Part shown: positions 7,972 through 16,936 of the stretch, in pieces
How the letters are laid out: every line of letters starts with the position of its first letter
How positions within the stretch are numbered: position 1 is the first letter of the stretch
Assembly (NCBI GenBank): GCA_964396415.1
Contig: CAYNFM010000006.1
Location: 1-64,000 of the forward strand
Origin: UBA1306 sp964396415
Lineage (GTDB): Bacteria > Spirochaetota > Spirochaetia > Treponematales > Rectinemataceae
Direction of reading: 5' to 3'
Length of the DNA: 64,000 nucleotides
The notes under the pieces: generated by a model
Database searches by the model: none
Told to the model about the DNA's origin: nothing
What the model saw: only the letters and a program-made list of their open reading frames with translations
Made by a program: the position numbers and the translations under genes

Positions 7972-9246
7972 ATGGCTCAGCAGCGAATCGGCATCAGCGA
8001 CATCGCGATCTTCCTTCCCCGGCCGGAAATCGACATAGACGCGATAGTCGGCGAGCGCGGCCGGCTGGACGGCGAGCTCGAGAAGCGGATGAGGCGCGCC
8101 ATCGAGACGACGGGTCAGAATCGGATGCGCTTCCCCGAAGCCTGGGAAGATACGACGACCCTCGCCGCGCGCTCGGCTTTGACGCTGCTGCGCCAGAACC
8201 CGGATTTCGATCCTTCGCGCCTCCGCTACCTCGTGGCCGGGACCGAGACGGGAGTCGATCATTCCAAGGCTCTCGCCGCCTACGTAGAGGGGATGCTCCA
8301 GCGCATTGGCATCGCCGTTCCCAAGACGATTTCCACTTTCCAGGTCCAGCACGCCTGCGCCGGAGGCGCTCTCGCGGCGATCGGCGTGGCCGCCCTCCTG
8401 GGCCTGAGCAATCGGAAGGGAGAATCCGCTCTCGTGACCTGCTCGGACATCGCCCGCTACGAGAGCGCGACGACGGCCGAGATCACCCAAGGGGCCGGAG
8501 CCGTCTCGCTCCTCGTAGAGAGCGAACCCTCCCTCGTCGAGCTCGACCTCTCTGACATGGGATTCGCGTCCGAGGACGTCGACGATTTCTTCCGGCCCCT
8601 CGGCTCCCCGATCGCCCGCGTGCGTGGGGGGTATTCGGTCCAATGCTATAACGAATGCCTCGATCTCGCCTTCTCCGATCATTGCGACCGCCGGGGCGAG
8701 AGCCCGGAAGCCGTTCTCGAGGCGACGGACTACTTCGTCCTCCACGTGCCGTTCAGGAACATGGCCTTCAGGGCGATGAGCAAGTTGCTGGTATCGCGTC
8801 TCCGCGTAAGCGAGGAGGAGGCAGAGGCGATCCTCGCGGCCAAGAGCCTGCAGGCCGGCATCGACCCCATCGCGCGCATCGGGAACACCTACACGGCCTC
8901 CATCTTCATGTCGCTCGCCTTCCTGCTCGACTCCCAATTCAAGCTCATCGGGAAGCGCATCGTCGGCAAGCGCATCCTGCTGGCTTCGTACGGCTCGGGC
9001 AATACGATGGCGGTGCTCTCCGCGAGGGTCGCCGACGGCGCGCCCGCCGCGCTTTCCCGATGGAAGACCGAAGAGCTCTGGAGCGGCGCGAGAAGGGCTA
9101 GCATGGCTGAATACCAGGGATGGATCGATCGATCGGCCGAGGGACCGTGGAGCGCGTCCGCCGACGCCTATCCCGACATGCCGCGGGATTCCTTCTACCT
9201 CGCCGGAATCCGCAAAGACGGATATCGCGAGTATGGATTTCGATAG
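7972..9246 (+). CDS. Hydroxymethylglutaryl-CoA synthase
   Basis: First step of the mevalonate pathway: condenses acetyl-CoA with acetoacetyl-CoA to HMG-CoA in the cytoplasm. The 424-residue thiolase-fold protein has the catalytic cysteine in QHACAGGA, the general-base region ITQGAGAVSLL, the catalytic histidine in FVLHVPFRNM and the NTYTAS segment near the C-terminus. The start ATG follows a GGAGG box. It leads the operon and overlaps the isomerase gene by 14 bp. An acetoacetyl-CoA thiolase is not in this window. Confidence 0.93.
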   Translation: MAQQRIGISDIAIFLPRPEIDIDAIVGERGRLDGELEKRMRRAIETTGQNRMRFPEAWEDTTTLAARSALTLLRQNPDFDPSRLRYLVAGTETGVDHSKALAAYVEGMLQRIGIAVPKTISTFQVQHACAGGALAAIGVAALLGLSNRKGESALVTCSDIARYESATTAEITQGAGAVSLLVESEPSLVELDLSDMGFASEDVDDFFRPLGSPIARVRGGYSVQCYNECLDLAFSDHCDRRGESPEAVLEATDYFVLHVPFRNMAFRAMSKLLVSRLRVSEEEAEAILAAKSLQAGIDPIARIGNTYTASIFMSLAFLLDSQFKLIGKRIVGKRILLASYGSGNTMAVLSARVADGAPAALSRWKTEELWSGARRASMAEYQGWIDRSAEGPWSASADAYPDMPRDSFYLAGIRKDGYREYGFR

Positions 9247-10357
9247 CGAGATCTCGGACCGCAAGGCCAGGCACTTCGAGATCTGCGTGGATCCGGCGAA
9301 CTACTCCGTCGAGAGCCGCGTCGGCCGCTTCGACGAGCTCGGTTTCGTCCACCGCGCCCTGCCCGAGCTGGATTCCCGTACCGTCGACACCTCCCTCTCC
9401 TTCCTCGGCCATCGCATAGCCCTGCCCCTGCTCATCTCGTGCATGACCGGCGGCTCGAGGTCCGGCGGCCGCCTGAACCTCGCCCTCGCCGCGGCCGCGC
9501 AGTCGGCGCGCATTCCCGTCGGGACCGGATCGATCCGCATACTCTTCCGCGAGCCAGAGCTCTTCGATCAGTTCCACGTCAAGCCGGTCGCGCCCGATGT
9601 CCCCGTGATCGCCAACCTCGGCGCGGTCCAGCTGCGCGAGATCGGGCCGGATCGGGTGATCGAGATGTTGAGGCGACTCGAAGTGCAGGCCCTCGCGGTG
9701 CACCTGAACGCGGGCCAGGAGCTCTTCCAGCCCGGCGGGGATCGGGATTTCCGCGGACTCGGGGAAGCCGTGGCGAGATTCTGCGAGGCCTCCCCCCTGC
9801 CCGTCATCGTCAAGGAGACCGGCTTCGGGATCGCCCCCGCAGACGTGGAGTCGCTGCTCGGCTCAGGCGTCGCCTACGTCGACCTCGCGGCCGCCGGCGG
9901 CACGAATTGGGTCCTCGTCGAATCCTACCGCCTTCCCGAGGAGGAGTTCGCCGTCGCCCGCGAATTCGCGGATTGGGGCTTTCCGACAGCCCTCCTCCTC
10001 CTCGCCCTCTCGAGACGACGGGAAGCCTCGGCGCCAGGTGGAGAAGCGAAACGAGCCTCGCCCGACGCCCGAATCATCGCATCGGGGGGCCTTCGCACGG
10101 GCTTGGACGTGGCCAAGGCGATCGCCCTCGGGGCCTCTCTCGCCGGCATGGCCCTCCCCTTCGCCCGAGCCGTCCACGAGGCGGGCACGGAGGCCGCGCT
10201 CAGGCTCATAGCCCGGGTGGAGTCCTCGCTCAGGACCGCGATGACGCTGACGGGCTGCGCCGACCTATCCGCCTTGCGGGCAAGGCCTCTCCGGATCGAG
10301 CCGGCCCTTTCCGCGGCCGCGGACGAGCTCCTGCGCGCGGAAGACGCGAGACCATGA
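9233..10357 (+). CDS. fni: Type 2 isopentenyl-diphosphate isomerase (FMN/NADPH dependent)
   Basis: Interconverts IPP and DMAPP using reduced FMN. The 374-residue TIM barrel shows the family start SDRKARHFEIC, the FMN-contacting LISCMTGGS, NLGAVQL, VHLNAGQELFQPGGDR, IVKETGFGI and the C-terminal IASGGLRTGLDVAKAIALGA phosphate-binding loop. There is a short charged insert around residue 260 (SRRREASAPGG). It sits second in the mevalonate operon, overlapping both neighbours, and placing an isomerase before HMG-CoA reductase matches the spirochaetal cluster order. Confidence 0.93.
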   Translation: MDFDSEISDRKARHFEICVDPANYSVESRVGRFDELGFVHRALPELDSRTVDTSLSFLGHRIALPLLISCMTGGSRSGGRLNLALAAAAQSARIPVGTGSIRILFREPELFDQFHVKPVAPDVPVIANLGAVQLREIGPDRVIEMLRRLEVQALAVHLNAGQELFQPGGDRDFRGLGEAVARFCEASPLPVIVKETGFGIAPADVESLLGSGVAYVDLAAAGGTNWVLVESYRLPEEEFAVAREFADWGFPTALLLLALSRRREASAPGGEAKRASPDARIIASGGLRTGLDVAKAIALGASLAGMALPFARAVHEAGTEAALRLIARVESSLRTAMTLTGCADLSALRARPLRIEPALSAAADELLRAEDARP

Positions 10358-11517
10358 TCGATCGAGGCGAAAAGCTCCTGCCCCCCAATTTCCGGAAGCT
10401 CGGCATAGCCGGCAGGCGCGCCGCCCTGACGGCCGCCTATGGGACCGAAGGAGACGACCTCAAGGCGATCCTCGGAGGCGACGCCGAGCTCGCCGAGTCC
10501 ATGGTCGAGTCGGCGGTAGGCTTCGCGCCGCTTCCGCTCGGGATCGCCTCGGGCTTCCTCATCGATGGTCGTTCCTACGATATCCCCATGGCCGTCGAGG
10601 AAGCTTCCGTGATCGCCGCCGCCTCCTTCGCGGCGAACCTCGTCCGAAAGGAAGGCGGCTTCTCCACCTGGGCGACCGAGCCGCTCATGACGGCTCAGGT
10701 ATACCTCGAGGATGTCCCGCCAGGTCGGGAGAGGGAGATCGAAAGCCGGGAGAGCGAGATACGGGCCGACCTCGACGCCTTCCTCGCGTCGATGCGCGGC
10801 CGCGGCGGGGGCTATCGGGGCCTCGACGTGGCCAGGATCGCGGAGACCGGCCTGGTGCGCGTCCGGCTTCGCATCGACGTGAGGGACGCCATGGGCGCCA
10901 ACGTCCTCGACGGAGCGGCGGAGCGCGTCGCGCCCTCGCTCGAGACGATAAGCGGGGGTAGGCGCCTGATGTGCGTTCTCACGAACGACGCCGGCGATCG
11001 CCGGGCCGGGGCGCGATTCGAGATCCCCGTTCGCCGCCTCTCCCGCGGCCCCTACTCGGGGGAGGAAGCCGCGCGGAGGCTGGAGCTGGCCTCGCGGCTC
11101 GCCCAGGCCGATCCCTCCCGCGCCGTCACGCACAACAAAGGCGCGATGAACGGCATCGTCGCCCTCGCCCTGGCCACGGGAAACGACAGCCGCGCCCTAG
11201 AGGCCGGGGTCCATTTTTGGGCGGCGCGGGAGGGGCCATATCGCGGGATCTCGAGCTTCAAACGCGTCGGTGAAAGGCTCGAAGGGAGTCTCGAGCTGCC
11301 CCTCGCCCTCGGCGTCGTCGGAGGCTCGGTAGGATTCCATCCCGCCACGGCCTTTGCCCTCAGGATGCTCGGCGATCCCGACGGGCCGGGCCTATCCAGG
11401 ATAGCGGCCGCCCTGGGTTTGGCCCAGAACTTCGCGGCCGTTTTCGCCCTCGTGACCGAAGGCATCCAGGCCGGGCACATGGCGCTCCATTCCAGAAAGC
11501 GCAAGGACGAGGCGTGA
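10354..11517 (+). CDS. mvaA: HMG-CoA reductase, class II (bacterial type)
   Basis: Reduces HMG-CoA to mevalonate (387 residues). Class II features: catalytic Glu in PMAVEEASVIAAAS, DAMGANVLDGAAE, catalytic Lys in THNKGAMNGI, Asp in LATGNDSRALE and the C-terminal His in EGIQAGHMALH. There are no membrane anchors. The ATG at 10354 overlaps the isomerase stop (ATGA), which fixes the start although the frame stays open far upstream. The gene ends in an overlap with the GTG start of the decarboxylase gene. Cofactor preference (NADH or NADPH) cannot be read from sequence by eye. Confidence 0.94.
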   Translation: MIDRGEKLLPPNFRKLGIAGRRAALTAAYGTEGDDLKAILGGDAELAESMVESAVGFAPLPLGIASGFLIDGRSYDIPMAVEEASVIAAASFAANLVRKEGGFSTWATEPLMTAQVYLEDVPPGREREIESRESEIRADLDAFLASMRGRGGGYRGLDVARIAETGLVRVRLRIDVRDAMGANVLDGAAERVAPSLETISGGRRLMCVLTNDAGDRRAGARFEIPVRRLSRGPYSGEEAARRLELASRLAQADPSRAVTHNKGAMNGIVALALATGNDSRALEAGVHFWAAREGPYRGISSFKRVGERLEGSLELPLALGVVGGSVGFHPATAFALRMLGDPDGPGLSRIAAALGLAQNFAAVFALVTEGIQAGHMALHSRKRKDEA

Positions 11518-12662
11518 GCGAAGGGCAGGATGCCGCGGGAGCGGCCTTCGGGCCCGGCGCGGCGGCGTTCGAGCGTGACCCGGCGTCCCTCGAACGCGGC
11601 GCGGCCTTCGAGTGCAGGGCCTCGCCTTCCCTGGCTCTGCTCAAGTATTGGGGCAAGTCCGACGGCCGCCTCAACCTGCCCGCTACGCCGAGCCTCGCCC
11701 TTTCTCTGGGGGCCCTGACGACGAGCACCCGAGTCGAGGCGAGCTTCGAAGGGGAGGACGAAGTGAGCGTAGGGGGCCTACGACAGCATCCTGGGAGGTA
11801 TGCCGCCTTTTTCGACGCCCTGCGTCGCGCCCTCGGGGCCGAGCTTCGATTCCGGGCCCGGAGCCGGAACGATTTCCCGACCTCCTCGGGGCTGGCGAGC
11901 TCTTCTTCCGCCTTTGCCGCCCTCGCCCTCGCCGGCGCGAGGGCCGGGGAAGCCTTTCTGGGAAAGGGGCGGAGACAGGTCCTTCGAAGGGGCCGTAACC
12001 GCGGGGACGGTCTTTCGCTCGCCGAAATATCGGCCATCGCCCGCATCGGGTCGGTTTCAGCCGCGCGGGCAGTGTTCGGCGGCTTCAGCTTCCTTCCCGC
12101 GCGCTCCCGCGCGGCGCGTCCCATCTACGGCGAAGACCATTGGCCCGAGCTCCGCGTCCTCGTCGCCTGCGTCTCGCTCGAAGCGAAGGCCCTCTCCTCG
12201 CGCGAGGCGATGGAGCGGAGCCGTTCGACCTCGCCCTTTTACGGAAGCTGGGTCCGCGGAGCCTCAGCCGAGGTCGCCGCGGCCCTGGAGGCGCTCGAGC
12301 GACGCGATCTGGAAAGCCTCGGCGAGTCCGTCAGGAAGAGCTACCTCAGGATGTTCGGCGCGATGCTCGCCTGCGATCCGCCGATCTTCTATTGGTTGCC
12401 CGGAAGCATCGCGATCATACGCGAATGCGAAGAAATGCGTCGTCAAGGGATAGGGGTCTGGGAGACGATGGATGCGGGGCCGCAGGTGAAGATGCTTTGC
12501 CTGGCCCCGGATGTCCCCGGCGCGACAGAGCGCATCCGGGCCCTGGGGGCGTCGATGTCGATAGTCGAAAGCCGAGTCGGCCCGGCGCCCCTGGTCTCCG
12601 TCGCGGCCCCGGCCGTCGATATCGGCGAAGGGCCCGACGGCGTAACGGGGAAAATCGAGTGA
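11514..12662 (+). CDS. mvaD: Diphosphomevalonate decarboxylase
   Basis: ATP-dependent decarboxylation of mevalonate diphosphate to isopentenyl diphosphate. The 382-residue GHMP-fold protein has LALLKYWGK (substrate Lys), the phosphate loop NDFPTSSGLASSSSAFA, a SVSAARAVFGGF segment containing the catalytic Arg, the SREAMERS region and the catalytic Asp in TMDAGPQVK. In the middle loop the more usual GSGSACRS-like sequence is changed to GSVSAARA, and a basic insert (RRQVLRRGR) follows the ATP loop. Starts at GTG in a GTGA overlap with the reductase stop. The first about 30 residues are low-complexity, so an internal start is conceivable. Confidence 0.9.
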   Translation: MSEGQDAAGAAFGPGAAAFERDPASLERGAAFECRASPSLALLKYWGKSDGRLNLPATPSLALSLGALTTSTRVEASFEGEDEVSVGGLRQHPGRYAAFFDALRRALGAELRFRARSRNDFPTSSGLASSSSAFAALALAGARAGEAFLGKGRRQVLRRGRNRGDGLSLAEISAIARIGSVSAARAVFGGFSFLPARSRAARPIYGEDHWPELRVLVACVSLEAKALSSREAMERSRSTSPFYGSWVRGASAEVAAALEALERRDLESLGESVRKSYLRMFGAMLACDPPIFYWLPGSIAIIRECEEMRRQGIGVWETMDAGPQVKMLCLAPDVPGATERIRALGASMSIVESRVGPAPLVSVAAPAVDIGEGPDGVTGKIE

Positions 12663-13639
12663 CGGGCGCCGTCGTCGCTGGCAGGGCTCGACTGACCGTA
12701 CCGGCCAATCTCCTCCTTCTCGGCGAGTACGCTATCTTGGAAGAGGGGGGCCTGGGAATCGCGATCGCCGTCGAGAGGCGCGTCATCGTCTCGATCGCTC
12801 CAGCGACGGAGTTGACGATCGTCGGCGTAGCGGGCGGCGGCTCGGAGATTTGGACCGCCTCCGATCGCGGACGGAAGAGTCTCCTGGACCTGATCGTCGC
12901 CGCGGCGGAACGCGAGCTCGCGACCGAGAATCCCGAGAGGAGGCTGCCGCCCCTCCGCCTCGAAGTCGATTCCTCGGCCTTCTTCGGCCCCGACGGGGCG
13001 AAGATCGGGATAGGGTCGAGCGCCGCGGTCGCGGTAGCGACAGCCTATGCCCTCCTCCGCGGCGCCGGACTCGAGGGCGAGAGGCTGGCGGAAGGGACCT
13101 TCCGATCCTCGCTCGACGCCCATCGCTCCCACCAGGGCGGCCGGGGCAGCGGCTACGACCTGGCGGCCTCGCTCCATGGCGGTACCGGACTCTTCGTCGG
13201 CGGGCGGCGGCCATTCTTCCGGCGGCTCTCGCTTCCGTGGCTGCGTCCCTTCGTCCTGGCTCGCGGCCCGGCTTCGGTCGATACTTCGCTTTCCATAGGC
13301 CGCTACGTTGCATGGAAGCTGCGAGAGCCCGCGGCGGCGAGAAGCTTCATCGAGGCCTCGAACGGGATAGCGCGGAGCTTCGCCGAAGCGAAGGATTGGA
13401 GCGAAGCCTCCGACAGGCTGTTGGAGGGCGCCCGCCTCGCCGCGGAGCTCGGAGACGCTATCGGCGTTCCCGCGCGATCGGGCCGATTCGAGGGCCGAAT
13501 CGCGAAGGCTCTCGGCGCGGGCGACGAACTGTGGGCGCTGTGGTCCGGCGATTCGGCTTCGGTCCCCGAAGAGTCCGAAGCCTTCGAAGGTTCCGGGAAG
13601 ATCGAGATCGCTGAAAGCGGACCGATATGGATCGAATAG
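12659..13639 (+). CDS. Phosphomevalonate kinase (GHMP family)
   Basis: Phosphorylates 5-phosphomevalonate. The 326-residue GHMP kinase carries VPANLLLLGEYAILEEG (motif 1), KIGIGSSAAVAVATA (ATP loop) and SHQGGRGSGYDLAASLHGG, the signature that separates phosphomevalonate kinases from the mevalonate kinase that follows. GTG start inside a GTGA overlap with the decarboxylase stop; the end overlaps the mevalonate kinase start by 13 bp. Confidence 0.88.
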   Translation: MTGAVVAGRARLTVPANLLLLGEYAILEEGGLGIAIAVERRVIVSIAPATELTIVGVAGGGSEIWTASDRGRKSLLDLIVAAAERELATENPERRLPPLRLEVDSSAFFGPDGAKIGIGSSAAVAVATAYALLRGAGLEGERLAEGTFRSSLDAHRSHQGGRGSGYDLAASLHGGTGLFVGGRRPFFRRLSLPWLRPFVLARGPASVDTSLSIGRYVAWKLREPAAARSFIEASNGIARSFAEAKDWSEASDRLLEGARLAAELGDAIGVPARSGRFEGRIAKALGAGDELWALWSGDSASVPEESEAFEGSGKIEIAESGPIWIE

Positions 13640-14577
13640 GTACCGGCAACGCGAAGCTCCTCCTTTTCGGAGAGCACTCCGCCGTCTACGGCTTTCCCTC
13701 GCTCGGCCTCGGCCTGCCGGCCTCTGCCAGAATCGAGATCAGCGTGGAGGGACATCGGGGATGGAGCTTCCCCGACTTACGGGGAGAGGATGGAATTCGG
13801 TTCGGCGAATTCCTCGAGTACGCCGCGAGTATACTACCGAAGATCGCGAAGGGTGGCGGGACGATCCGCGTTTCATCGACGATCCCCCGAGGACTCGGCT
13901 TCGGCTCCTCCGCGGCTATCTGCGTCGGCCTTGCCAAGGCCTTCGCCCCCGAGGATGCGACGGCTACGGATATCTGGTTGCTCGCGCATCGAGCCGAAGG
14001 CTTCTTCCACGGCACGCCCTCCGGCATCGACACTGGCCTGTCCCTCCTAGGCGATCTGCGATCTTTCCGCCCATCGCCGCCCGCCTTGCCCGCGACCGGG
14101 ACCCTGCGCGGATTCCCCCTGCATTTCGTCATCGGGGCCGTTACGCGGCGAGCTTCGACCTCCGCCCAGGTGACCGCGCTCGGCGAGCGGCTCGCGTCGG
14201 GGGATGACAGGGCGGGGAGACTCGTCGAGGAGCTCGGCGGGATCGCGGAGAAAGCCATAACCTGCATGGAGGAGGGCGACGGGGATCGGCCGGAGGCCAT
14301 GGACCGCCTGGGCGCCCTCCTCGCCGCCGCGCATTCGGCCCTTGGAGAACTCGGACTCGGCGATCCGAGGATAGATCGCCTGCTCCGCCGGGGCATCGAA
14401 CTCGGGGCCGGGGGAGGCAAGCAGAGCGGCTCGGGCGGCGGAGGCGCCTTTTTCCTTATATATCCTTCGCGGGATGCCGCAGGGGTCGGGGCGAAGGCCC
14501 TCGCCGAGTTCGCTCGCCTCGAGGGGATCGCGCTCGCGGCGCCGCTACGCGCCTTTACCCCGGCGTTTCGGCTCTGA
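13627..14577 (+). CDS. mvk: Mevalonate kinase
   Basis: Phosphorylates mevalonate to 5-phosphomevalonate (316 residues). GHMP motifs: GNAKLLLFGEHSAVYG, the ATP loop PRGLGFGSSAAICVGLAKA, the catalytic Asp in HGTPSGIDTGLS, and the C-terminal GAGGGKQSGSGGGGAFF loop. It is last in the operon, so all enzymes from acetoacetyl-CoA to IPP/DMAPP are encoded here except thiolase. No clear terminator hairpin follows; the next gene has its own promoter. Confidence 0.92.
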   Translation: MDRIGTGNAKLLLFGEHSAVYGFPSLGLGLPASARIEISVEGHRGWSFPDLRGEDGIRFGEFLEYAASILPKIAKGGGTIRVSSTIPRGLGFGSSAAICVGLAKAFAPEDATATDIWLLAHRAEGFFHGTPSGIDTGLSLLGDLRSFRPSPPALPATGTLRGFPLHFVIGAVTRRASTSAQVTALGERLASGDDRAGRLVEELGGIAEKAITCMEEGDGDRPEAMDRLGALLAAAHSALGELGLGDPRIDRLLRRGIELGAGGGKQSGSGGGGAFFLIYPSRDAAGVGAKALAEFARLEGIALAAPLRAFTPAFRL

Positions 14578-14613
14578 AGAAAGCGATCGAATTCGATTTT
14601 CGGATTCGACTTA

Positions 14614-14622
14614 TGGTATACT
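14614..14622 (+). promoter_or_regulatory. Extended -10 promoter element before the histidine kinase gene
   Basis: TGGTATACT is a perfect extended -10 (TG-N-TATACT), 50 bp before the start codon, with no convincing -35. A 12-bp palindrome, ATCGAATTCGAT, lies just upstream at 14586-14597. Confidence 0.5.
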
Positions 14623-14672
14623 TGGTCTAGTATCGGGTCCTAATGGCGTGACGTTAATTCGAGGAGGCCGGC

Positions 14673-15950
14673 ATGCTGCGGAAACTAGCCTCGATTCCCA
14701 TCCGAATTATCGATCGCTATACCGGCTCGGCCGACAAGAACACCATCGAGTACTGGCAACGCTTCATATTCTATGTCATTTCCCTATCCGGCACCGTCGC
14801 CGGGACCCTGGCCATCGTCCCGGGCGCTACGGTCGTATTCGCCAAGGGTCAATACCTGGGCGGAACGATCCTCGTCGTCGCGTACATCGTCAATGTCGCG
14901 GTCGTCTTCTCCCCTCGCCTATCTATACGAACGAAGACGCTGATAATCGCCTTCTTCTTCTCCCTGATCGGAGGGGCGTCCCTGGCGCTCGCCGGGCCCG
15001 AAGGCGAAAGCGGAATATGGTTCTCGGTGAGCACCCTGATCTGCAGCCTCTTCGTAGGCCCGAGGATCGCCATGCTCGCCGCCCTCCTCAATCTCCTGAC
15101 GGGATTGGCTTTCGGAGTCCTGCATGCGATGGGTTTGATCGGATGGGACGTGCTTCATGGCTTCCGCTTCCATTCATGGCTCATACAAAGCGCCAACATC
15201 TTCTTCATGGACACCATCTTCGTCGTCGCCAACACTTTCCTGATCCGCGGCGTCGGCAATACTTTCAAGTCCCTCCGCGCCGCCGAGGAAAAGGTAAGCG
15301 CCTCGCTCCAGGAGAAGGAGACCCTGATCCGCGAGCTGTACCATAGGTCGAAGAACAACATGCAGGTCGTCTCGTCCCTGCTTTCGCTGCATTCCACCGA
15401 GCTGTACGAGGAATCGGCCAAGGCAGTCTTCAAGGACGTCATCGACAAGATCGTCGCCATGTCCCTCGTGCATCAAAGGCTCTACGAATCCCGCGACCTG
15501 TCCAACATCGACATGGCGGCCTACGTCAGGGACCTGGCTGCCCTCATGACGGAAAGCTACGGAGTATCGCCGGCCAAGGTGAGCGTCGATCTCCGGCTCG
15601 AGGACATCTCCATGCTGATCGACACGGCCCTCCCATGCGGGCTCATCGTCAGCGAGATCATGGCGAACTCACTCAAGCACGCCTTCCCGGGGGATCGGAA
15701 GGGAAGGATCCGCCTGGCGATGACGCGGATGGAAGACGACTTCGTCGAGCTGAGGATCGATGACGACGGAGTCGGCTTCCCGAAGGGATTCGACGCCGAT
15801 GCCGACGCGAGGATGGGGATGAAGACTCTTTTCACGATGGTGAGGCATCAGTTGCAGGGCAGCATCGACATTGCCTCGGAGGGCGGCGTCTCGTACCTGA
15901 TCCGATTCAAGCGGAAGCTCTACGACGAGAGAGTGAAGTCGGATGGCTGA
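14673..15950 (+). CDS. Membrane sensor histidine kinase (HisKA_2 / HATPase type)
   Basis: A 425-residue membrane kinase. About six hydrophobic segments fill residues 30-195 with no large extracytoplasmic loop, suggesting it senses a membrane-linked signal. The dimerisation/phospho-acceptor segment LIRELYHRSKNNMQVVSSLL is the HisKA_2 pattern with His224 as acceptor. The ATPase domain has the N box IVSEIMANSLKHAF and the G box DDDGVGFP. GAGGAGG precedes the ATG. It overlaps the following receiver-domain gene by 8 bp, so the two are a cognate pair. This kinase class is common in light, stress or general-stress relays, but the signal is unknown here. Confidence 0.88.
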   Translation: MLRKLASIPIRIIDRYTGSADKNTIEYWQRFIFYVISLSGTVAGTLAIVPGATVVFAKGQYLGGTILVVAYIVNVAVVFSPRLSIRTKTLIIAFFFSLIGGASLALAGPEGESGIWFSVSTLICSLFVGPRIAMLAALLNLLTGLAFGVLHAMGLIGWDVLHGFRFHSWLIQSANIFFMDTIFVVANTFLIRGVGNTFKSLRAAEEKVSASLQEKETLIRELYHRSKNNMQVVSSLLSLHSTELYEESAKAVFKDVIDKIVAMSLVHQRLYESRDLSNIDMAAYVRDLAALMTESYGVSPAKVSVDLRLEDISMLIDTALPCGLIVSEIMANSLKHAFPGDRKGRIRLAMTRMEDDFVELRIDDDGVGFPKGFDADADARMGMKTLFTMVRHQLQGSIDIASEGGVSYLIRFKRKLYDERVKSDG

Positions 15951-16302
15951 GATGAAGAGAGTCCTCATCGTCGAGGACGAGGCGCTGACGGCCTTGGCCT
16001 TGGAATCCTACATCGAGGGTATCGGCCACAAGGTCGTCGGCCTCTCGGCCTCCGGAGAGGATGCGGTGCGGCAGGCGAAATCCGAGAAGCCCGACCTCGT
16101 ATTCATGGACGTGCGACTGGCCGGCAAGATGGACGGGATGGAGGCGGCCAGGCTCATCGATCGCGACAGGTCGACCGCGATAGTCATCATCTCCGGATAC
16201 ACGCGGTCGGGAATCGACGAGTCGGCGTACAAACCGCGCGCCTACCTTTCCAAGCCGATCGATTTCGCCGCGATCGACGAAATATTGAAGGAATTCGCAT
16301 AG
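15943..16302 (+). CDS. Single-domain response regulator
   Basis: A 119-residue stand-alone receiver domain with the acidic pair Glu11-Asp12 (VLIVEDEAL), phospho-acceptor Asp56 (LVFMDVRL), switch region VIISGYTR and the conserved Lys in YLSKPID. There is no output domain, so it must act by protein contact or in a phosphorelay. It overlaps the histidine kinase gene by 8 bp and is its likely partner. Confidence 0.9.
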   Translation: MAEMKRVLIVEDEALTALALESYIEGIGHKVVGLSASGEDAVRQAKSEKPDLVFMDVRLAGKMDGMEAARLIDRDRSTAIVIISGYTRSGIDESAYKPRAYLSKPIDFAAIDEILKEFA

Positions 16303-16320
16303 CGTCGCGATTTTGTCCGC

Positions 16321-16349
16321 TTGACACTTAATTATAAATACAGTAACTA
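16321..16349 (+). promoter_or_regulatory. Promoter of the XRE-cupin / leuC-tam-leuD operon
   Basis: A consensus TTGACA (16321-16326) is followed 17 bp later by TAACTA (16344-16349) within an AT-rich stretch. The start codon at 16358 lies only 8 nt beyond the -10 and has no ribosome binding site, so the transcript may be leaderless. Confidence 0.55.
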
Positions 16350-16357
16350 CATTATCA

Positions 16358-16936
16358 ATGAAGTACCAGTTCGGGGAAAAACTGCGATCGGTGCGAGAAA
16401 AGCGTGGCTTGACCCTCAAGCAGGTCGCAGCGGCTGTAGGCGTGACGGAAAGCCAGATCTCCCAGATCGAGCGCAGCAAGGTGATGCCGGCCGTCGATAC
16501 CCTCCTCGATATCGCCGGATTCCTGAATTTGGACTTGGAGCATCTCTTCGAGGACTACAAGACCGAGCACCCCGTCCACGTGATGAAGGCGGCGGATCGG
16601 CCTCGATTCGAGTCCGAGGGACGAGTGTACGAATTGCTGTCCCGATCCGATGAAGGAGAACCGGGGATCGAGGCCTACCTTCTCACCGTGCCGCCGGGTT
16701 CCCGGCAAAGGAGTTCGGCATACGGCCACATCGGCAGGGAGATGTGCATCATCCTGGAAGGCCGAGCCGAGCTGAGCTGCGGGGGCCATACCTACGAGCT
16801 GGAAGTCGGAGACAGCGGCAGCTTTCCTTCCGACATTCCGCATTTGCTGCGAAACGCCGGGGAAGTCCCCTTGAAGGCCTTTTGGGTAGTGACGCCGCCC
16901 AAGGGCTTTAACCTCGATGGAAAAGGAGAACTATGA
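16358..16936 (+). CDS. XRE-family regulator with C-terminal cupin domain
   Basis: A 192-residue regulator: an HTH_3 DNA-binding domain (residues about 6-60, LKQVAAAVGVTESQISQIER) followed by a cupin beta-barrel (about 105-185, with GHIGREMCIILEGRAEL and GDSGSFPSDIPH) that may bind a small ligand. Proteins of this plan often control an adjacent metabolic operon. Here the gene is first in an operon with the leuC-like, tam and leuD-like genes; its stop overlaps the next start (ATGA). An organic acid or amino acid ligand is a reasonable guess. No ribosome binding site is visible. Confidence 0.88.
   Translation: MKYQFGEKLRSVREKRGLTLKQVAAAVGVTESQISQIERSKVMPAVDTLLDIAGFLNLDLEHLFEDYKTEHPVHVMKAADRPRFESEGRVYELLSRSDEGEPGIEAYLLTVPPGSRQRSSAYGHIGREMCIILEGRAELSCGGHTYELEVGDSGSFPSDIPHLLRNAGEVPLKAFWVVTPPKGFNLDGKGEL

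Noticed and set aside
9439..10353. Upstream extension of the HMG-CoA reductase frame
   Set aside because: This part is a shadow of the isomerase gene; the reductase starts at the ATGA overlap at 10354.
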